DNA of 19,228 nt from positions 1 through 19,228 of the forward strand of contig CAKUJB010000024.1 of NCBI GenBank assembly GCA_934661165.1. The letters run 5' to 3'. A program made the position numbers and the translations under genes. The notes beneath the pieces were generated by a model. It was given only the letters and a program-made list of their open reading frames with translations, did no database searches and was not told where the DNA came from. Below, in pieces: positions 1 to 7,581 of this stretch. The stretch's first letter is position 1, and every line of letters starts with the position of its first letter. Source of the stretch: an uncultured Microbacteriaceae bacterium. GTDB lineage: Bacteria; Actinomycetota; Actinomycetes; Actinomycetales; Microbacteriaceae.

Positions 1-238
1 CCAGGACGCCCGGCTCCTGACCGAGGGACTGCGCCGGCTCGCGGGCGCCGCGCGCGTGCAGGCGCTGCTCGTCGGCGAGCGGGACGCGCACGGGCAGGCG
101 GGGCGCGCCTGGTTCGGCCGGGTGCTCGCCGCTGCTCAGCAGGTCGGCGTCGAGCTGCCGCGGGCGACCCGCATCGCGCCGGCCGTGCCGCTGGATCCCG
201 AGCTCCTCGACCGGCGCATCGCACTCGACGCCGACTGA
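1..238 (+). CDS. Unidentified protein, C-terminal fragment
   Basis: An open frame runs in from the left edge and stops at TGA 236-238, giving about 78 residues. Its codons are rich in third-position G/C like the other genes here, so it is probably the 3' end of a real gene. A GTG at 56 could serve as a start, but the frame is open all the way to the edge, so a longer protein is more likely. The fragment is rich in Ala, Arg and Leu and ends in RRIALDAD. I recognise no domain. It converges on the PHP gene with a 7-nt gap between the two stops. Confidence 0.6.
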   Translation, partial: QDARLLTEGLRRLAGAARVQALLVGERDAHGQAGRAWFGRVLAAAQQVGVELPRATRIAPAVPLDPELLDRRIALDAD

Positions 239-245
239 GGGCGGC

Positions 246-1124
246 TCAGCGCCCGGCGCGCTCGAGGATGCGGGCGAACTGCGCGGGATCCGTCGTGTGC
301 TCGCCGAGCCGATTCGGCTTGCCCGCGCCGTGATAGTCCGAGGACCCCGTCTCGATGAGGTCGTGCTCGGCCGCCCACGCGCGCCACATCGGCAGCCGCG
401 CCGGATCGTTGTCGCGATGGTGGAGCTCGATGCCCGCGAGCCCCGCGCGGACGAGCTCGCGGATGCGGGCGTCGTCGAAGAGCGTCGAGGGGCCGCGCGC
501 GCCCGGGTGGGCGATGACGGGCACGCCGCCCGCGGCGACGATGAGCTCGACGCCGCTCACCGGCAGCGGCGCGCGGTGCGGCTGGTAGTAGCCGCCGCGC
601 CAGTGGAGGATCGTGCGGAATGCGGCGGTGCGGTCCGGCACGATGCCCTTGGCGACGAGCGCGTCGGCGATGTGCGGGCGCCCGACGGTCGTGCCCTCCG
701 ACATCTGCGCGAGCACGTCGTCCCAGGTGATCGAGTAGTCCTGCGCGATCCGCCCGACCATCGCCGCCGCACGACCGAACCGCTCCTCACGGATCTCGGC
801 CGTCGCCCGGACGAGGTCGGCGTGCTCGGGGTCGACGAAGTAGCCGAGGATGTGGACGCTCGCGTACTCGAGCTGCGTCGAGAGCTCGATGCCCGGGATG
901 ACGACGGTGTCGGTGCCCTCCGCCGCGGCGAGCGCCTCGGCCCACCCGGCCGTCGAGTCGTGGTCCGTGATCGCGACGGCGGCGAGTCCCGCGGCGACGG
1001 CGGCCTCGACGAGCTCCGCGGGCCGCTCCGTGCCGTCCGACACGGAGCTGTGCGTGTGGAGGTCGATGGGCCCCGCGGGCGGCGTCAGCGCGGCTGACTG
1101 GTCCGCTCTCGCACGCTCGGGCAT
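246..1124 (-). CDS. PHP-domain phosphoesterase, YciV/TrpH (RNase AM)-like
   Basis: The 292-residue product is a PHP-family metal-dependent phosphoesterase. The motifs occur in the usual order: DLHTHSSVSDGT near the N-terminus, ITDHDS, IPGIELS, VHILGYF, GRPHIADALV, PVIAHPG and a C-terminal SSDYHG. These supply the His/Asp/Glu ligands of the trinuclear metal site. Homologues include E. coli YciV/RNase AM, which acts on 3',5'-nucleoside bisphosphates and RNA 5' ends; the exact substrate here is inferred. Length is normal for the family and no signal peptide is seen, so it is probably cytoplasmic. ATG 1124 is preferred because a TAGGCT box lies exactly 6 nt upstream, which suggests a leaderless transcript. 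It is divergent from the gene at 1158. Confidence 0.9.
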   Translation of the reverse strand: MPERARADQSAALTPPAGPIDLHTHSSVSDGTERPAELVEAAVAAGLAAVAITDHDSTAGWAEALAAAEGTDTVVIPGIELSTQLEYASVHILGYFVDPEHADLVRATAEIREERFGRAAAMVGRIAQDYSITWDDVLAQMSEGTTVGRPHIADALVAKGIVPDRTAAFRTILHWRGGYYQPHRAPLPVSGVELIVAAGGVPVIAHPGARGPSTLFDDARIRELVRAGLAGIELHHRDNDPARLPMWRAWAAEHDLIETGSSDYHGAGKPNRLGEHTTDPAQFARILERAGR

Positions 1125-1130
1125 TCGGCC

Positions 1131-1136
1131 AGCCTA
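1131..1136 (-). promoter_or_regulatory. -10 box of the PHP gene (leaderless)
   Basis: Read on the minus strand this is TAGGCT, followed by 6 nt (GGCCGA) and then ATG at 1124. That spacing puts the transcription start at or next to the A of the start codon. No Shine-Dalgarno sequence is visible. Confidence 0.55.
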
Positions 1137-1142
1137 TTCGCC

Positions 1143-1148
1143 TACGCT
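1143..1148 (+). promoter_or_regulatory. -10 box of the EEP-family gene
   Basis: TACGCT lies 9 nt before ATG 1158, so the leader would be only about 2-3 nt. It sits next to the opposing -10 box at 1131-1136, so the two promoters of this divergent pair share a region of about 33 bp. Confidence 0.5.
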
Positions 1149-1157
1149 GGCCGGGCC

Positions 1158-2177
1158 ATGATCGCCCGCTTCGTCGCCGCCCTCCTCGTGCTCGCGCTCG
1201 CGGGCATCTGCCTCGTCCTCGGCTGGCCCCAGCTCTTCGGACTCGAGCAGACCATGGGCATCGCCTGGGTCGTCGCACTGCGCGGACTCTGCGCGGCGAT
1301 CGCGATCGCCGGCGTCGTGCTCTTCACCCTCATCGCGCTCGTCGCCAGGCCGGCCCGCCGCTTCGCCGCCGCCATCGCGATCGTGCTGCTCGCATTCGTC
1401 GGTCTGCAGTCCGTCGTGCTCGTCTCGCGCGGGCTCGTCGGCACGGGCATGGGCACGGCTGACGAGTCGACGGTGTCCGTGCTCGCGTGGAACACGCTCG
1501 GCGACGAGGTGCCGGCCGAGGAGATCGCGACGCTCATCACGCAGACGGCGGCGGACGTCGTCGCGCTGCCGGAGACGACGTGGGACCGTGGCGCCGAGGT
1601 CGTCGAGCTCCTCGAGGCCGAGAGCGGCGGGTGGCAGCTGTTCACCTTCGCGTACGACCAGATCCTCAAGGCCCGGTCGACGACGCTGCTCGTCTCGGAC
1701 CGGCTCGGCGAGTACCGGGCGGAGACCGACCGGCCGACGACCCCCGAGCTGCCCTCGCTCGTCGCCGTCCCCGTCGACGGCGAGGGCCCGACGCTCATCG
1801 CCGTGCACCCCATCGCCCCCGTCCAGATCGTCGACTGGCGTGCGGGCCTCGACTGGCTCGCGGAGGCGTGCGCGGCCGATCGCGGGAGCGTCATCCTCGC
1901 GGGCGACTTCAACTCGACGATCGACCACTGGTCGCGCCTCGCCGACCCGGCGGTGGCGAACGCGCGCCTCGGCGCGTGCCTCGACGCCGCAGAGGCCGGC
2001 GGGCAGGGCGCGCAGGGCACGTGGCCGACGGACCTGCCGGCGATCCTCGGCTCGCCCATCGACCATGTCATGCACTCCGCGGACTGGCGCACGACGGGCT
2101 TCCGCGTCATCGGCTCCCGCGACGACGCCGGCAGCGACCACCGCCCGGTCCTCGCCCGCCTCACCCCGGCCTCCTGA
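1158..2177 (+). CDS. Membrane-anchored endonuclease/exonuclease/phosphatase family protein
   Basis: The 339-residue product has three hydrophobic segments at about residues 3-24, 37-60 and 68-92, followed by an EEP (DNase I-like) catalytic domain. The domain motifs are visible in order: VLAWNTLG (Asn), VALPETTW (metal-binding Glu), ILAGDFNST (Asp/Asn), SPIDHVMHS and the terminal SDHRPVLARL (catalytic Asp-His). The catalytic domain probably faces outward, as in other actinobacterial members with this layout, but this is inferred. Substrates in this superfamily include DNA, phosphoinositides and sphingomyelin; none can be chosen here. The start is supported by the TACGCT box just upstream. It is divergent from the PHP gene, and the next gene in the same direction is 171 nt away. 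Confidence 0.88.
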   Translation: MIARFVAALLVLALAGICLVLGWPQLFGLEQTMGIAWVVALRGLCAAIAIAGVVLFTLIALVARPARRFAAAIAIVLLAFVGLQSVVLVSRGLVGTGMGTADESTVSVLAWNTLGDEVPAEEIATLITQTAADVVALPETTWDRGAEVVELLEAESGGWQLFTFAYDQILKARSTTLLVSDRLGEYRAETDRPTTPELPSLVAVPVDGEGPTLIAVHPIAPVQIVDWRAGLDWLAEACAADRGSVILAGDFNSTIDHWSRLADPAVANARLGACLDAAEAGGQGAQGTWPTDLPAILGSPIDHVMHSADWRTTGFRVIGSRDDAGSDHRPVLARLTPAS

Positions 2178-2232
2178 CGCCCCGCGCCTTCCGAGCCCGA
2201 CCCCTGCGCCCCGGCCCGCCACCACCTCCCGT

Positions 2233-2336
2233 GCGCTCCATCCCTACGTGTGCGCCGCCCGCGCTCGATCCCTACGTTTGCGCCGCGTGCATACGGAAAA
2301 GCATGTGCTCCCGGCGCAAACGTAGGGACGGAGCGG
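2233..2336. repeat. Three-copy repeat, third copy inverted (long palindrome)
   Basis: A unit of about 26 nt occurs three times. Copy A is 2233-2258 and copy B is 2261-2286; they are direct repeats with a 28-nt period and 2 differences. Copy C (2312-2336) is inverted. The core TCCCTACGTTTGCGCCG at 2269-2285 has a perfect 17-bp inverted partner at 2312-2328, and 21 of 23 bp match if both arms are lengthened outward (2263-2285 and 2312-2334). The 26-nt spacer is AT-richer than its surroundings and can partly pair with itself. No T-run follows, so it does not look like an ordinary terminator. It lies between two co-directional genes, directly ahead of the aminopeptidase start. It may be an operator array or a dispersed palindromic element. 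Confidence 0.85.
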
Positions 2337-2339
2337 GAG
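2335..2339 (+). promoter_or_regulatory. Possible ribosome binding site of the aminopeptidase gene
   Basis: GGGAG lies 9 nt before ATG 2349. No TANNNT box is found 6-7 nt before this start, unlike most first genes in the window. TAGGGA (2323-2328), inside repeat copy C, could act as the -10 box and would give a leader of about 14 nt. Confidence 0.35.
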
Positions 2340-2348
2340 AATGGGGGC

Positions 2349-3860
2349 ATGGGTGAGCAGGTGGGTGTGACGGTGGGGGCGGCGGAGCCGGCGGAGAGGG
2401 AGCAGCCGCGGGCGACCGCGAACCGCTCGACGACGCCGCGGAGCGAGGCCTTCGCCGCGTACATCGGGTCGAACTGGGCCGAGCGCCCGCACGTGACCCC
2501 GGAGCCGCGCGAGGTCGCGCCGTACACCGCGTCCCGCCGCGCGCAGATCAGCGCGCTCCACCCGGGGCGCCGGCTCGTCATCCCCGCGGGCCCCGCGAAG
2601 GTCCGCTCGAACGACTGCGACTATCCGTACCGCGCGCACTCCGCCTTCGCGCACCTCACCGGCTGGGGCGCGGACACGGTCCCCGGCTCGGTGCTTGTGC
2701 TCGAGCCGGAGGGCGACGGCCACGTCGCGACCCTCCACCTGCGCGAAGCCGCCGGCCGCGATTCCGACGAGTTCTACGCGAACCCCGAGATCGGCGAGTT
2801 CTGGGTCGGCCCGAGGCCGTCGCTCGACGACGTCGCGACGGAGCTGGGGATCGCGACGGGCTCGCTGCGCGCATTCACGAATGCGGGGCTCGCCGACCTC
2901 GATTGGAGCGTCCCGAGTCTCGTCGTCCGCGATGCGGACCCCGAGCTCACGACCCGGCTCGACGCGCTGCGCGCGCCGGCCGCCGCAGGCCCGGCGCACG
3001 AGCTCGACGCCGAACTGGCCCGCGACCTGTCCGAGCTGCGACTCGTCAAGGACGACTACGAGATCGGCCAGATGCGGGCCGCCGTCGCCGCGACCGGGCT
3101 CGGCTTCGACGACATCGTCGCCGACCTGCCGGAGATCATCTCGCACCCGCGGGGCGAGCGCGTCGTCGAGGGCACGTTCAACCGCCGCGCCCGGATGGCG
3201 GGCAACACGGTCGGCTACGAGACGATCGCCGCCTCCGGCCCGCACGCGTGCATCCTCCACTGGACGCGCAACGACGGCCCCGTCGTGCCGGGCGACCTCA
3301 TCCTCGTCGACGCGGGCATCGAGCTCGAGAGCCTGTACACCGCCGACATCACGCGGACGCTCCCGGCGAGCGGCCGCTTCACCGAGGTGCAGCGCCGGGT
3401 GTACGAGGCGGTGCGGGAGGCGGCGGACGCGGCGTTCGCGATCGTGCGGCCCGGCATCGTCTTCCGCGAGGTGCACGCCGCGGCGATGGCGGTCATCGCC
3501 GCGCGGACGGCCGAGTGGGGCCTCCTGCCGGGGACGGCGGCGGAGTCGCTCGAGGCCGACGCCCAGCACCACCGGCGCTACATGGTGCACGGCACCTCCC
3601 ACCACCTCGGCATGGACGTGCACGACTGCGCGCAGGCGCGCCGCGACTTCTACATCGACGGCGTCGTCGAGGCCGGCATGGTCTTCACGATCGAGCCTGG
3701 CCTCTACTTCCAGCCTGACGACCTCACGGTGCCGGAGGAGTTCCGGGGGATCGGCGTGCGGATCGAGGACGACATCCTCGTGACCGCGGACGGCGCCGAG
3801 AACCTCTCCGCCGCGATCCCCCGCACCGCGGACGAGGTCGAGGCCTGGCTCGCCCGCTGA
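2349..3860 (+). CDS. Xaa-Pro aminopeptidase (aminopeptidase P family, M24B)
   Basis: The 503-residue product has an N-terminal AMP_N-type domain (about residues 55-200, with SNDCDYPYRAHSAFAHLTGW) and a C-terminal pita-bread metallopeptidase domain. All five dinuclear metal ligands can be placed: D321 (VDAGIE), D333 (TADITRT), H418 (GTSHHLGMDVHD), E449 (FTIEPGLYF) and E473 (GVRIEDD). The enzyme removes N-terminal residues that precede proline and is probably cytoplasmic. ATG 2349 is preferred: reading further upstream in frame would translate through the palindromic repeat, which is unlikely to be coding. The first 35 or so residues are low-complexity and poorly conserved in style. The gene appears monocistronic and converges on the stress-protein gene. 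Confidence 0.93.
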   Translation: MGEQVGVTVGAAEPAEREQPRATANRSTTPRSEAFAAYIGSNWAERPHVTPEPREVAPYTASRRAQISALHPGRRLVIPAGPAKVRSNDCDYPYRAHSAFAHLTGWGADTVPGSVLVLEPEGDGHVATLHLREAAGRDSDEFYANPEIGEFWVGPRPSLDDVATELGIATGSLRAFTNAGLADLDWSVPSLVVRDADPELTTRLDALRAPAAAGPAHELDAELARDLSELRLVKDDYEIGQMRAAVAATGLGFDDIVADLPEIISHPRGERVVEGTFNRRARMAGNTVGYETIAASGPHACILHWTRNDGPVVPGDLILVDAGIELESLYTADITRTLPASGRFTEVQRRVYEAVREAADAAFAIVRPGIVFREVHAAAMAVIAARTAEWGLLPGTAAESLEADAQHHRRYMVHGTSHHLGMDVHDCAQARRDFYIDGVVEAGMVFTIEPGLYFQPDDLTVPEEFRGIGVRIEDDILVTADGAENLSAAIPRTADEVEAWLAR

Positions 3861-3997
3861 GCGCCCGCCGCCTCACAACTGCCGACGTCGAGCGCAGGTG
3901 GAATGCCCGAAACCATGCGGAATCGACGCTGCACCGCCTGCTTTCAAGGAGACCGCCTGCATTCGGCGGCGCCGGGTGAGCGCCTCGCGGCAGCGCG
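3861..3997. other. Convergent intergenic region, no clear feature
   Basis: These 137 nt separate two convergent stops. They contain a direct repeat ACCGCCTGC with one copy near 3923 and one near 3952, and a weak hairpin GGCGC/GCGCC (3968-3972 with 3980-3984). Neither is a convincing terminator. Composition is somewhat less GC-rich than the genes. No gene is supported. Confidence 0.4.
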
Positions 3998-4495
3998 CTA
4001 CTCCCCGGCAGGCTCCGTCTCGCCGAGCACGAGCCGCGCCGCGGCGGCGCGCTCGGGCGGCACGATGACCTGATAGCTGCTCGCGATGACCTGCTGCGTC
4101 GAGGAGAAGTCCCGGCGTCGGCGCACGATCGCGTACGAGATGAGGCTCAGGATCATGCCGAGGCCCGTCGTCGCGAGGACGGCGGCGGCCATGAGGCGGA
4201 AGGCGCTCGTCGGGTCGGGGGTGAAGAGCGTGAGGAGGACCGCGAAGACGACCCCCATGAATGCGCCGTTCGCGGCACCCGAGAGGGCCGCCTTCCCGTA
4301 GGAGAGCTTCCCCGTGACGCGCTCGACGGTCTTGAGGTCGCTGCCGACGATCGACGTCGTCGACACGTCGAAGTCCCCCTTCGCGAGGCGGTCGACGAGC
4401 GCCTGCGCCTCCGGGTAGGTCTCGAGCGTGGCGATCGTCTCACCGCGCGGCAACGAGGCGGCGCTCCGGGCCGAGAGGGGCGGCTGCGTGCTCAC
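3998..4495 (-). CDS. General stress protein 17M-like (YflT domain) membrane protein
   Basis: The product is 165 residues from GTG 4495. It starts with a soluble segment (ETIATLETYPEAQALVDRL, then FDVSTTSIVGSDLKTVERV) typical of the general stress protein 17M/YflT-like domain. Two membrane segments follow (about residues 74-93 and 100-122). The C-terminus is charged and ends in GETEPAGE. The fold resembles small stress proteins of Gram-positive bacteria, but the biochemical role is unknown. GTG 4495 is chosen because the frame further upstream would run into the promoter region of the divergent gene. The gene is divergent from the MgtE_N/CBS operon with 100 bp between the starts, so a shared stress or magnesium response is possible but not shown. 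Confidence 0.82.
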   Translation of the reverse strand: MSTQPPLSARSAASLPRGETIATLETYPEAQALVDRLAKGDFDVSTTSIVGSDLKTVERVTGKLSYGKAALSGAANGAFMGVVFAVLLTLFTPDPTSAFRLMAAAVLATTGLGMILSLISYAIVRRRRDFSSTQQVIASSYQVIVPPERAAAARLVLGETEPAGE

Positions 4496-4582
4496 CCCGA
4501 CATTGAACCATGACGCCCGACGCGAGCGCCGCCGAGCCGCGCGTCGCCCCGCCGCGCACCGAGTCCGCGGACCTCCCGGGGG

Positions 4583-4588
4583 TAGGGT
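4583..4588 (+). promoter_or_regulatory. -10 box of the mgtE-like operon (leaderless)
   Basis: TAGGGT is followed by 7 nt and GTG 4596. The spacing predicts transcription starting on the start codon. No Shine-Dalgarno sequence is present. Confidence 0.55.
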
Positions 4589-4595
4589 TTCAGCC

Positions 4596-5909
4596 GTGAG
4601 CACGAACCGGGTCTTCGCGGCGCGCCTGGCCGGTGTGTCGGTCTTCGACCCCAACGGCGACCGGGTCGGCCGGGTGCGCGACGTGCTCGTCGTGCGCCGC
4701 GTGAGCTCGAGCCCGCGCGTCGTCGGCCTCGTCGCCGAGGTGCCGGGGCGCAAGCGCATCTTCCTCTCGATCGGCCGCGTCACCTCGATCGCCGCGGGCC
4801 AGGTCATCACGACGGGCCTCATCAACCTCCGCCGCTTCGAGCAGCGCGCCGACGAGCTCCGGCTCCTCGCTGAGCTCGTCGGCCGCCGCGTGCACCTCCT
4901 CGCCGACGGCAGCGAGGCCCTCATCGAGGACGTCGCGATCGGGCAGACCGCCACCGGCGAGTGGGAGGTGACCCAGCTCTTCGTGCGCAAGCCGCGCACC
5001 GGCGGCTCGCCGTTCAGCCTCGCGAAGGGACCCACCGCATTCGTCGCCTGGTCCGACGTCACCGAGGACCCGGTGCGGCCCGGCGAGGACCAGACCGCCG
5101 ATCACCTCCTCGAGGAGATGAACGAGCTGCTGCCCGCGGACGCCGCCGCCGTGCTGCTCGATCTGCCGGACAAGCGGCTCGCCGAGGTCGCGCGGCAGCT
5201 GTCCCCCGAGCGGCTCGCGGACCTCGTCGCCGAGATGGGCGAGGACGACCAGGCGGAGCTCCTCGACGCGCTCGGCGAGGAGCGCGCGGCCGACGTGCTC
5301 GACGAGATGCAGCCCGACGACGCGGCGGACCTCATCGCGAGCCTCCCGGCCGAGGTCGGCGAGACGCTCCTCGAGCTCATGGAGCCGGAGGAGGCGGAGG
5401 ACGTCCGGGCGCTCCTCCTCTACGAGTTCGACACCGCGGGCGGCCTCATGTCCCCCGAGCCGATCATCGTCTCGGCCGATGCGACCGTCGCGGAGGGTCT
5501 CGCGCTCATCCGGCGGCACGAGCTCGCACCCGCGATGGCCTCGCTCGTGTGTGTGACGCTGCCGCCTTACGAGGCGCCGACGGGCCGGTTCCTCGGCGTC
5601 GTGCACTTCCAGCGGATGCTGCGCTACCCGCCGCACGAGCGCCTCGGCGCGCTCGTCGACCCTGGGCTCGAGCCGCTCCACGTCGGCACGAGCCTCGCCG
5701 AGGTCGCCCGCGATCTCGCGAGCTACAACCTCGTCTCGCTCCCCGTCGTCGACGACGCCTACCGGCTCGTCGGCATCGTGACGATCGACGACGTCCTCGA
5801 CCACCTGCTGCCGGAGGACTGGCGCACCGCCGAGACGCCGAGCATCGGCCCGACGACCGCGTCGATCCCGACGGTGCCGCCCGCCTCGCCGACCGCGAGG
5901 GGGCGCTGA
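4596..5909 (+). CDS. MgtE N-terminal/CBS-domain protein with PRC-barrel-like N-terminus, no transport domain
   Basis: The product is 437 residues. Residues 1-75 look like a PRC-barrel fold (GVSVFDPNGDRVGRVRDVLV), with a second similar segment to about 150. Residues 167-280 form an acidic MgtE_N superhelix with repeated ELLDALGEE/DEMQPDDAADL-type helices. Residues 284-405 form a CBS pair (GGLMSPEPIIV and YRLVGIVTIDDVLDHL). The five-helix transmembrane pore of true MgtE transporters is absent, so this is a regulatory or sensor relative rather than a magnesium channel. M. tuberculosis has the same arrangement next to a DUF1003 gene. It is the first gene of a three-gene operon; its TGA overlaps the next ATG (TGATG at 5907-5911). 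Confidence 0.88.
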   Translation: MSTNRVFAARLAGVSVFDPNGDRVGRVRDVLVVRRVSSSPRVVGLVAEVPGRKRIFLSIGRVTSIAAGQVITTGLINLRRFEQRADELRLLAELVGRRVHLLADGSEALIEDVAIGQTATGEWEVTQLFVRKPRTGGSPFSLAKGPTAFVAWSDVTEDPVRPGEDQTADHLLEEMNELLPADAAAVLLDLPDKRLAEVARQLSPERLADLVAEMGEDDQAELLDALGEERAADVLDEMQPDDAADLIASLPAEVGETLLELMEPEEAEDVRALLLYEFDTAGGLMSPEPIIVSADATVAEGLALIRRHELAPAMASLVCVTLPPYEAPTGRFLGVVHFQRMLRYPPHERLGALVDPGLEPLHVGTSLAEVARDLASYNLVSLPVVDDAYRLVGIVTIDDVLDHLLPEDWRTAETPSIGPTTASIPTVPPASPTARGR

Positions 5910-6430
5910 TGGCCTCGACCTCCCGCCGCGCTCGGGCGATGGACGTGCCCCGCGGGGCCCGCGTCCGCCTTTCGGGCGCCGAGAGCGACCGCTTCGGCCG
6001 GTTCACCGAGGCGATCGCCCGCGGCATGGGCACGCCGTGGTTCATCTTCGGCCTCACCGTCTTCGTCGTCGTGTGGATGGGTTACACGTACCTCGCCGAG
6101 GAGCACGGCTGGTGGCAGTTCGACTCCGTCGTCTTCGGCTTCACGGTCCTCACGCTCGTCCTGTCGCTCCAGGCGAGCTACGCCGCGCCGCTCATCCTCC
6201 TCGCGCAGAACCGCCAGGACGACCGCGACCGGGTGGCGATGGAGCAGGATCGTCAGCGCGCCGAGCGCAACCTCGAGGACACCGAGTACCTCGCGCGCGA
6301 GATCGTCGCGCTCCGGCTCGCGGTCGAGGAGCTCGCCTCGAAGGACTTCGTCAAGCAGGAGCTGCGCGCCCTCCTCGCCGAGCTCGAGCGGGACGAGGAC
6401 GGTCCGGCCGACGAGCCGAAGCGGCCGTGA
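5909..6430 (+). CDS. DUF1003 membrane protein
   Basis: The product is 173 residues with two membrane segments (about 46-66 and 74-100). The signature SYAAPLILLAQNRQDDRDR of DUF1003 proteins directly follows the second segment. The C-terminal third is a charged helix, probably coiled coil (RVAMEQDRQRAERNLEDTEY onward). Function is unknown. Both ends are translationally coupled: ATG 5909 overlaps the upstream TGA, and its own TGA (6428-6430) overlaps the mrp ATG. Such strict coupling suggests that the three proteins are made in fixed proportion and may act together at the membrane. Confidence 0.88.
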   Translation: MASTSRRARAMDVPRGARVRLSGAESDRFGRFTEAIARGMGTPWFIFGLTVFVVVWMGYTYLAEEHGWWQFDSVVFGFTVLTLVLSLQASYAAPLILLAQNRQDDRDRVAMEQDRQRAERNLEDTEYLAREIVALRLAVEELASKDFVKQELRALLAELERDEDGPADEPKRP

Positions 6431-7581
6431 TGGCGACGAATGCGGGGGCCGGCTCCGCGCATTCCTCCGACGTCCACTGGTCCCCCGACTCGGACGAGTC
6501 GCTCATCGCCGCGCTCGCGCACGTCATCGACCCGGAGCTGCGCCGCCCGATCACGGCGCTCGGCATGGTCCGCGCCGCGCGGCTCGACGCCGGCCGCGCC
6601 GAGGTCGATCTCGCGCTCACCGTCGCGTGGTGCCCGCTCGCCGACCGCATCGAGCGCGACGTCCGGGACGCGATCGCGGGCGTCGACGGCGTCCATGAGA
6701 TCGAGGTCGCCGTCGGGGTCATGAGCGACGACGAGCGGCAGGCGCTCATCGAGCGGGTCCGCGGCGGCCGGCGCAACCGCTTCGGCCCGGACAACACGCT
6801 CACCCGCGTCATCGCGGTCGGCTCGGGCAAGGGCGGGGTCGGCAAGTCGACCGTCACCGCGAACCTCGCCGTCGCGCTGCGTCGCCGCGGGCTCGCCGTC
6901 GGGGTCATGGACCTCGACGTCCACGGCTTCTCGATCCCGGGCCTCCTCGGCATCGCGGGCGCGCGACCGAACCGCGTCGGGGGCCTCGTCATGCCGCCGC
7001 GAGGGCACGACATCCCGGCGATCTCGATCGGCATGTTCACGGAGGGCACCGAGCCCGTGTCGTGGCGCGGGCCGCTGCTGCACCGGACGATCGAGCAGTT
7101 CCTCTCCGATGTGTGGTTCGGCGACCTCGATGTCCTCCTCGTCGACCTTCCGCCCGGGACGGGCGATGTCGCACTGTCATTCGGTCAGCTCGTGCCGCAG
7201 GCGGAGTTCCTCGTCGTGACGACGCCGCAGCCGGCGGCCGCGGACGTCGCCGTCCGGGCGGGCCTGCTCGCCCGCCGGCTCGGGCAGTCGGTCGCGGGCG
7301 TCGTCGAGACGATGTCGGCGATGCCGATGCCCGACGGGCAGGTGCTCGAGCTCTTCGGCGCGGGCGGCGGCGCGGAGACCGCGCGGCGGCTGTCGACGCC
7401 GGAGCACGAGGTCGAGCTGCTCGCGAGCATCCCGCTGTCGATCGCGCTGCGCGCGGGCGGCGACTCGGGGACGCCCGTCGTCATCGGCGAGCCGACGGAT
7501 GCCGCCGCGGTCGCATTCCGGGGCCTCGCCGAGCGCATCGCGACGAGCTCGCCGAGCCGCGCGCACCGCTCACTGATCTAG
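6430..7581 (+). CDS. mrp: Mrp/NBP35-type P-loop ATPase (iron-sulfur carrier family)
   Basis: The product is 383 residues. Residues 17-95 form a MIP18/DUF59 domain (LAHVIDPELRRPITALGMV). The ATPase domain follows, with deviant Walker A SGKGGVGKST at about residue 131-141, a Switch I-like DLDVHGFSIPGLLG segment and Walker B LLVDLPPGTGDVALS. Members bind and transfer Fe-S clusters as dimers. The C-terminal CxxC that carries the cluster in NBP35/ApbC is not seen: the corresponding stretch reads VETMSAMPMPDGQVLELFG. Cluster-carrier activity is therefore uncertain. ATG 6430 overlaps the upstream stop. Its 3' end overlaps the convergent PLP-enzyme gene by 12 nt. Confidence 0.92.
   Translation: MATNAGAGSAHSSDVHWSPDSDESLIAALAHVIDPELRRPITALGMVRAARLDAGRAEVDLALTVAWCPLADRIERDVRDAIAGVDGVHEIEVAVGVMSDDERQALIERVRGGRRNRFGPDNTLTRVIAVGSGKGGVGKSTVTANLAVALRRRGLAVGVMDLDVHGFSIPGLLGIAGARPNRVGGLVMPPRGHDIPAISIGMFTEGTEPVSWRGPLLHRTIEQFLSDVWFGDLDVLLVDLPPGTGDVALSFGQLVPQAEFLVVTTPQPAAADVAVRAGLLARRLGQSVAGVVETMSAMPMPDGQVLELFGAGGGAETARRLSTPEHEVELLASIPLSIALRAGGDSGTPVVIGEPTDAAAVAFRGLAERIATSSPSRAHRSLI

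Noticed and set aside
2233..2336. CRISPR-like array
   Set aside because: Only three units, one inverted, with a 2-nt gap between the first two. There are no spacers of regular length and no cas genes.
2250..2348. Coding extension of the aminopeptidase through the repeat
   Set aside because: The open frame there only reflects GC-rich repeat sequence. The similar peptides seen in several frames come from the three repeat copies.
3901..4062. Small plus-strand ORF starting ATG 3902
   Set aside because: No ribosome binding site or -10 box, and it runs antisense into the stress-protein gene with no conserved features.
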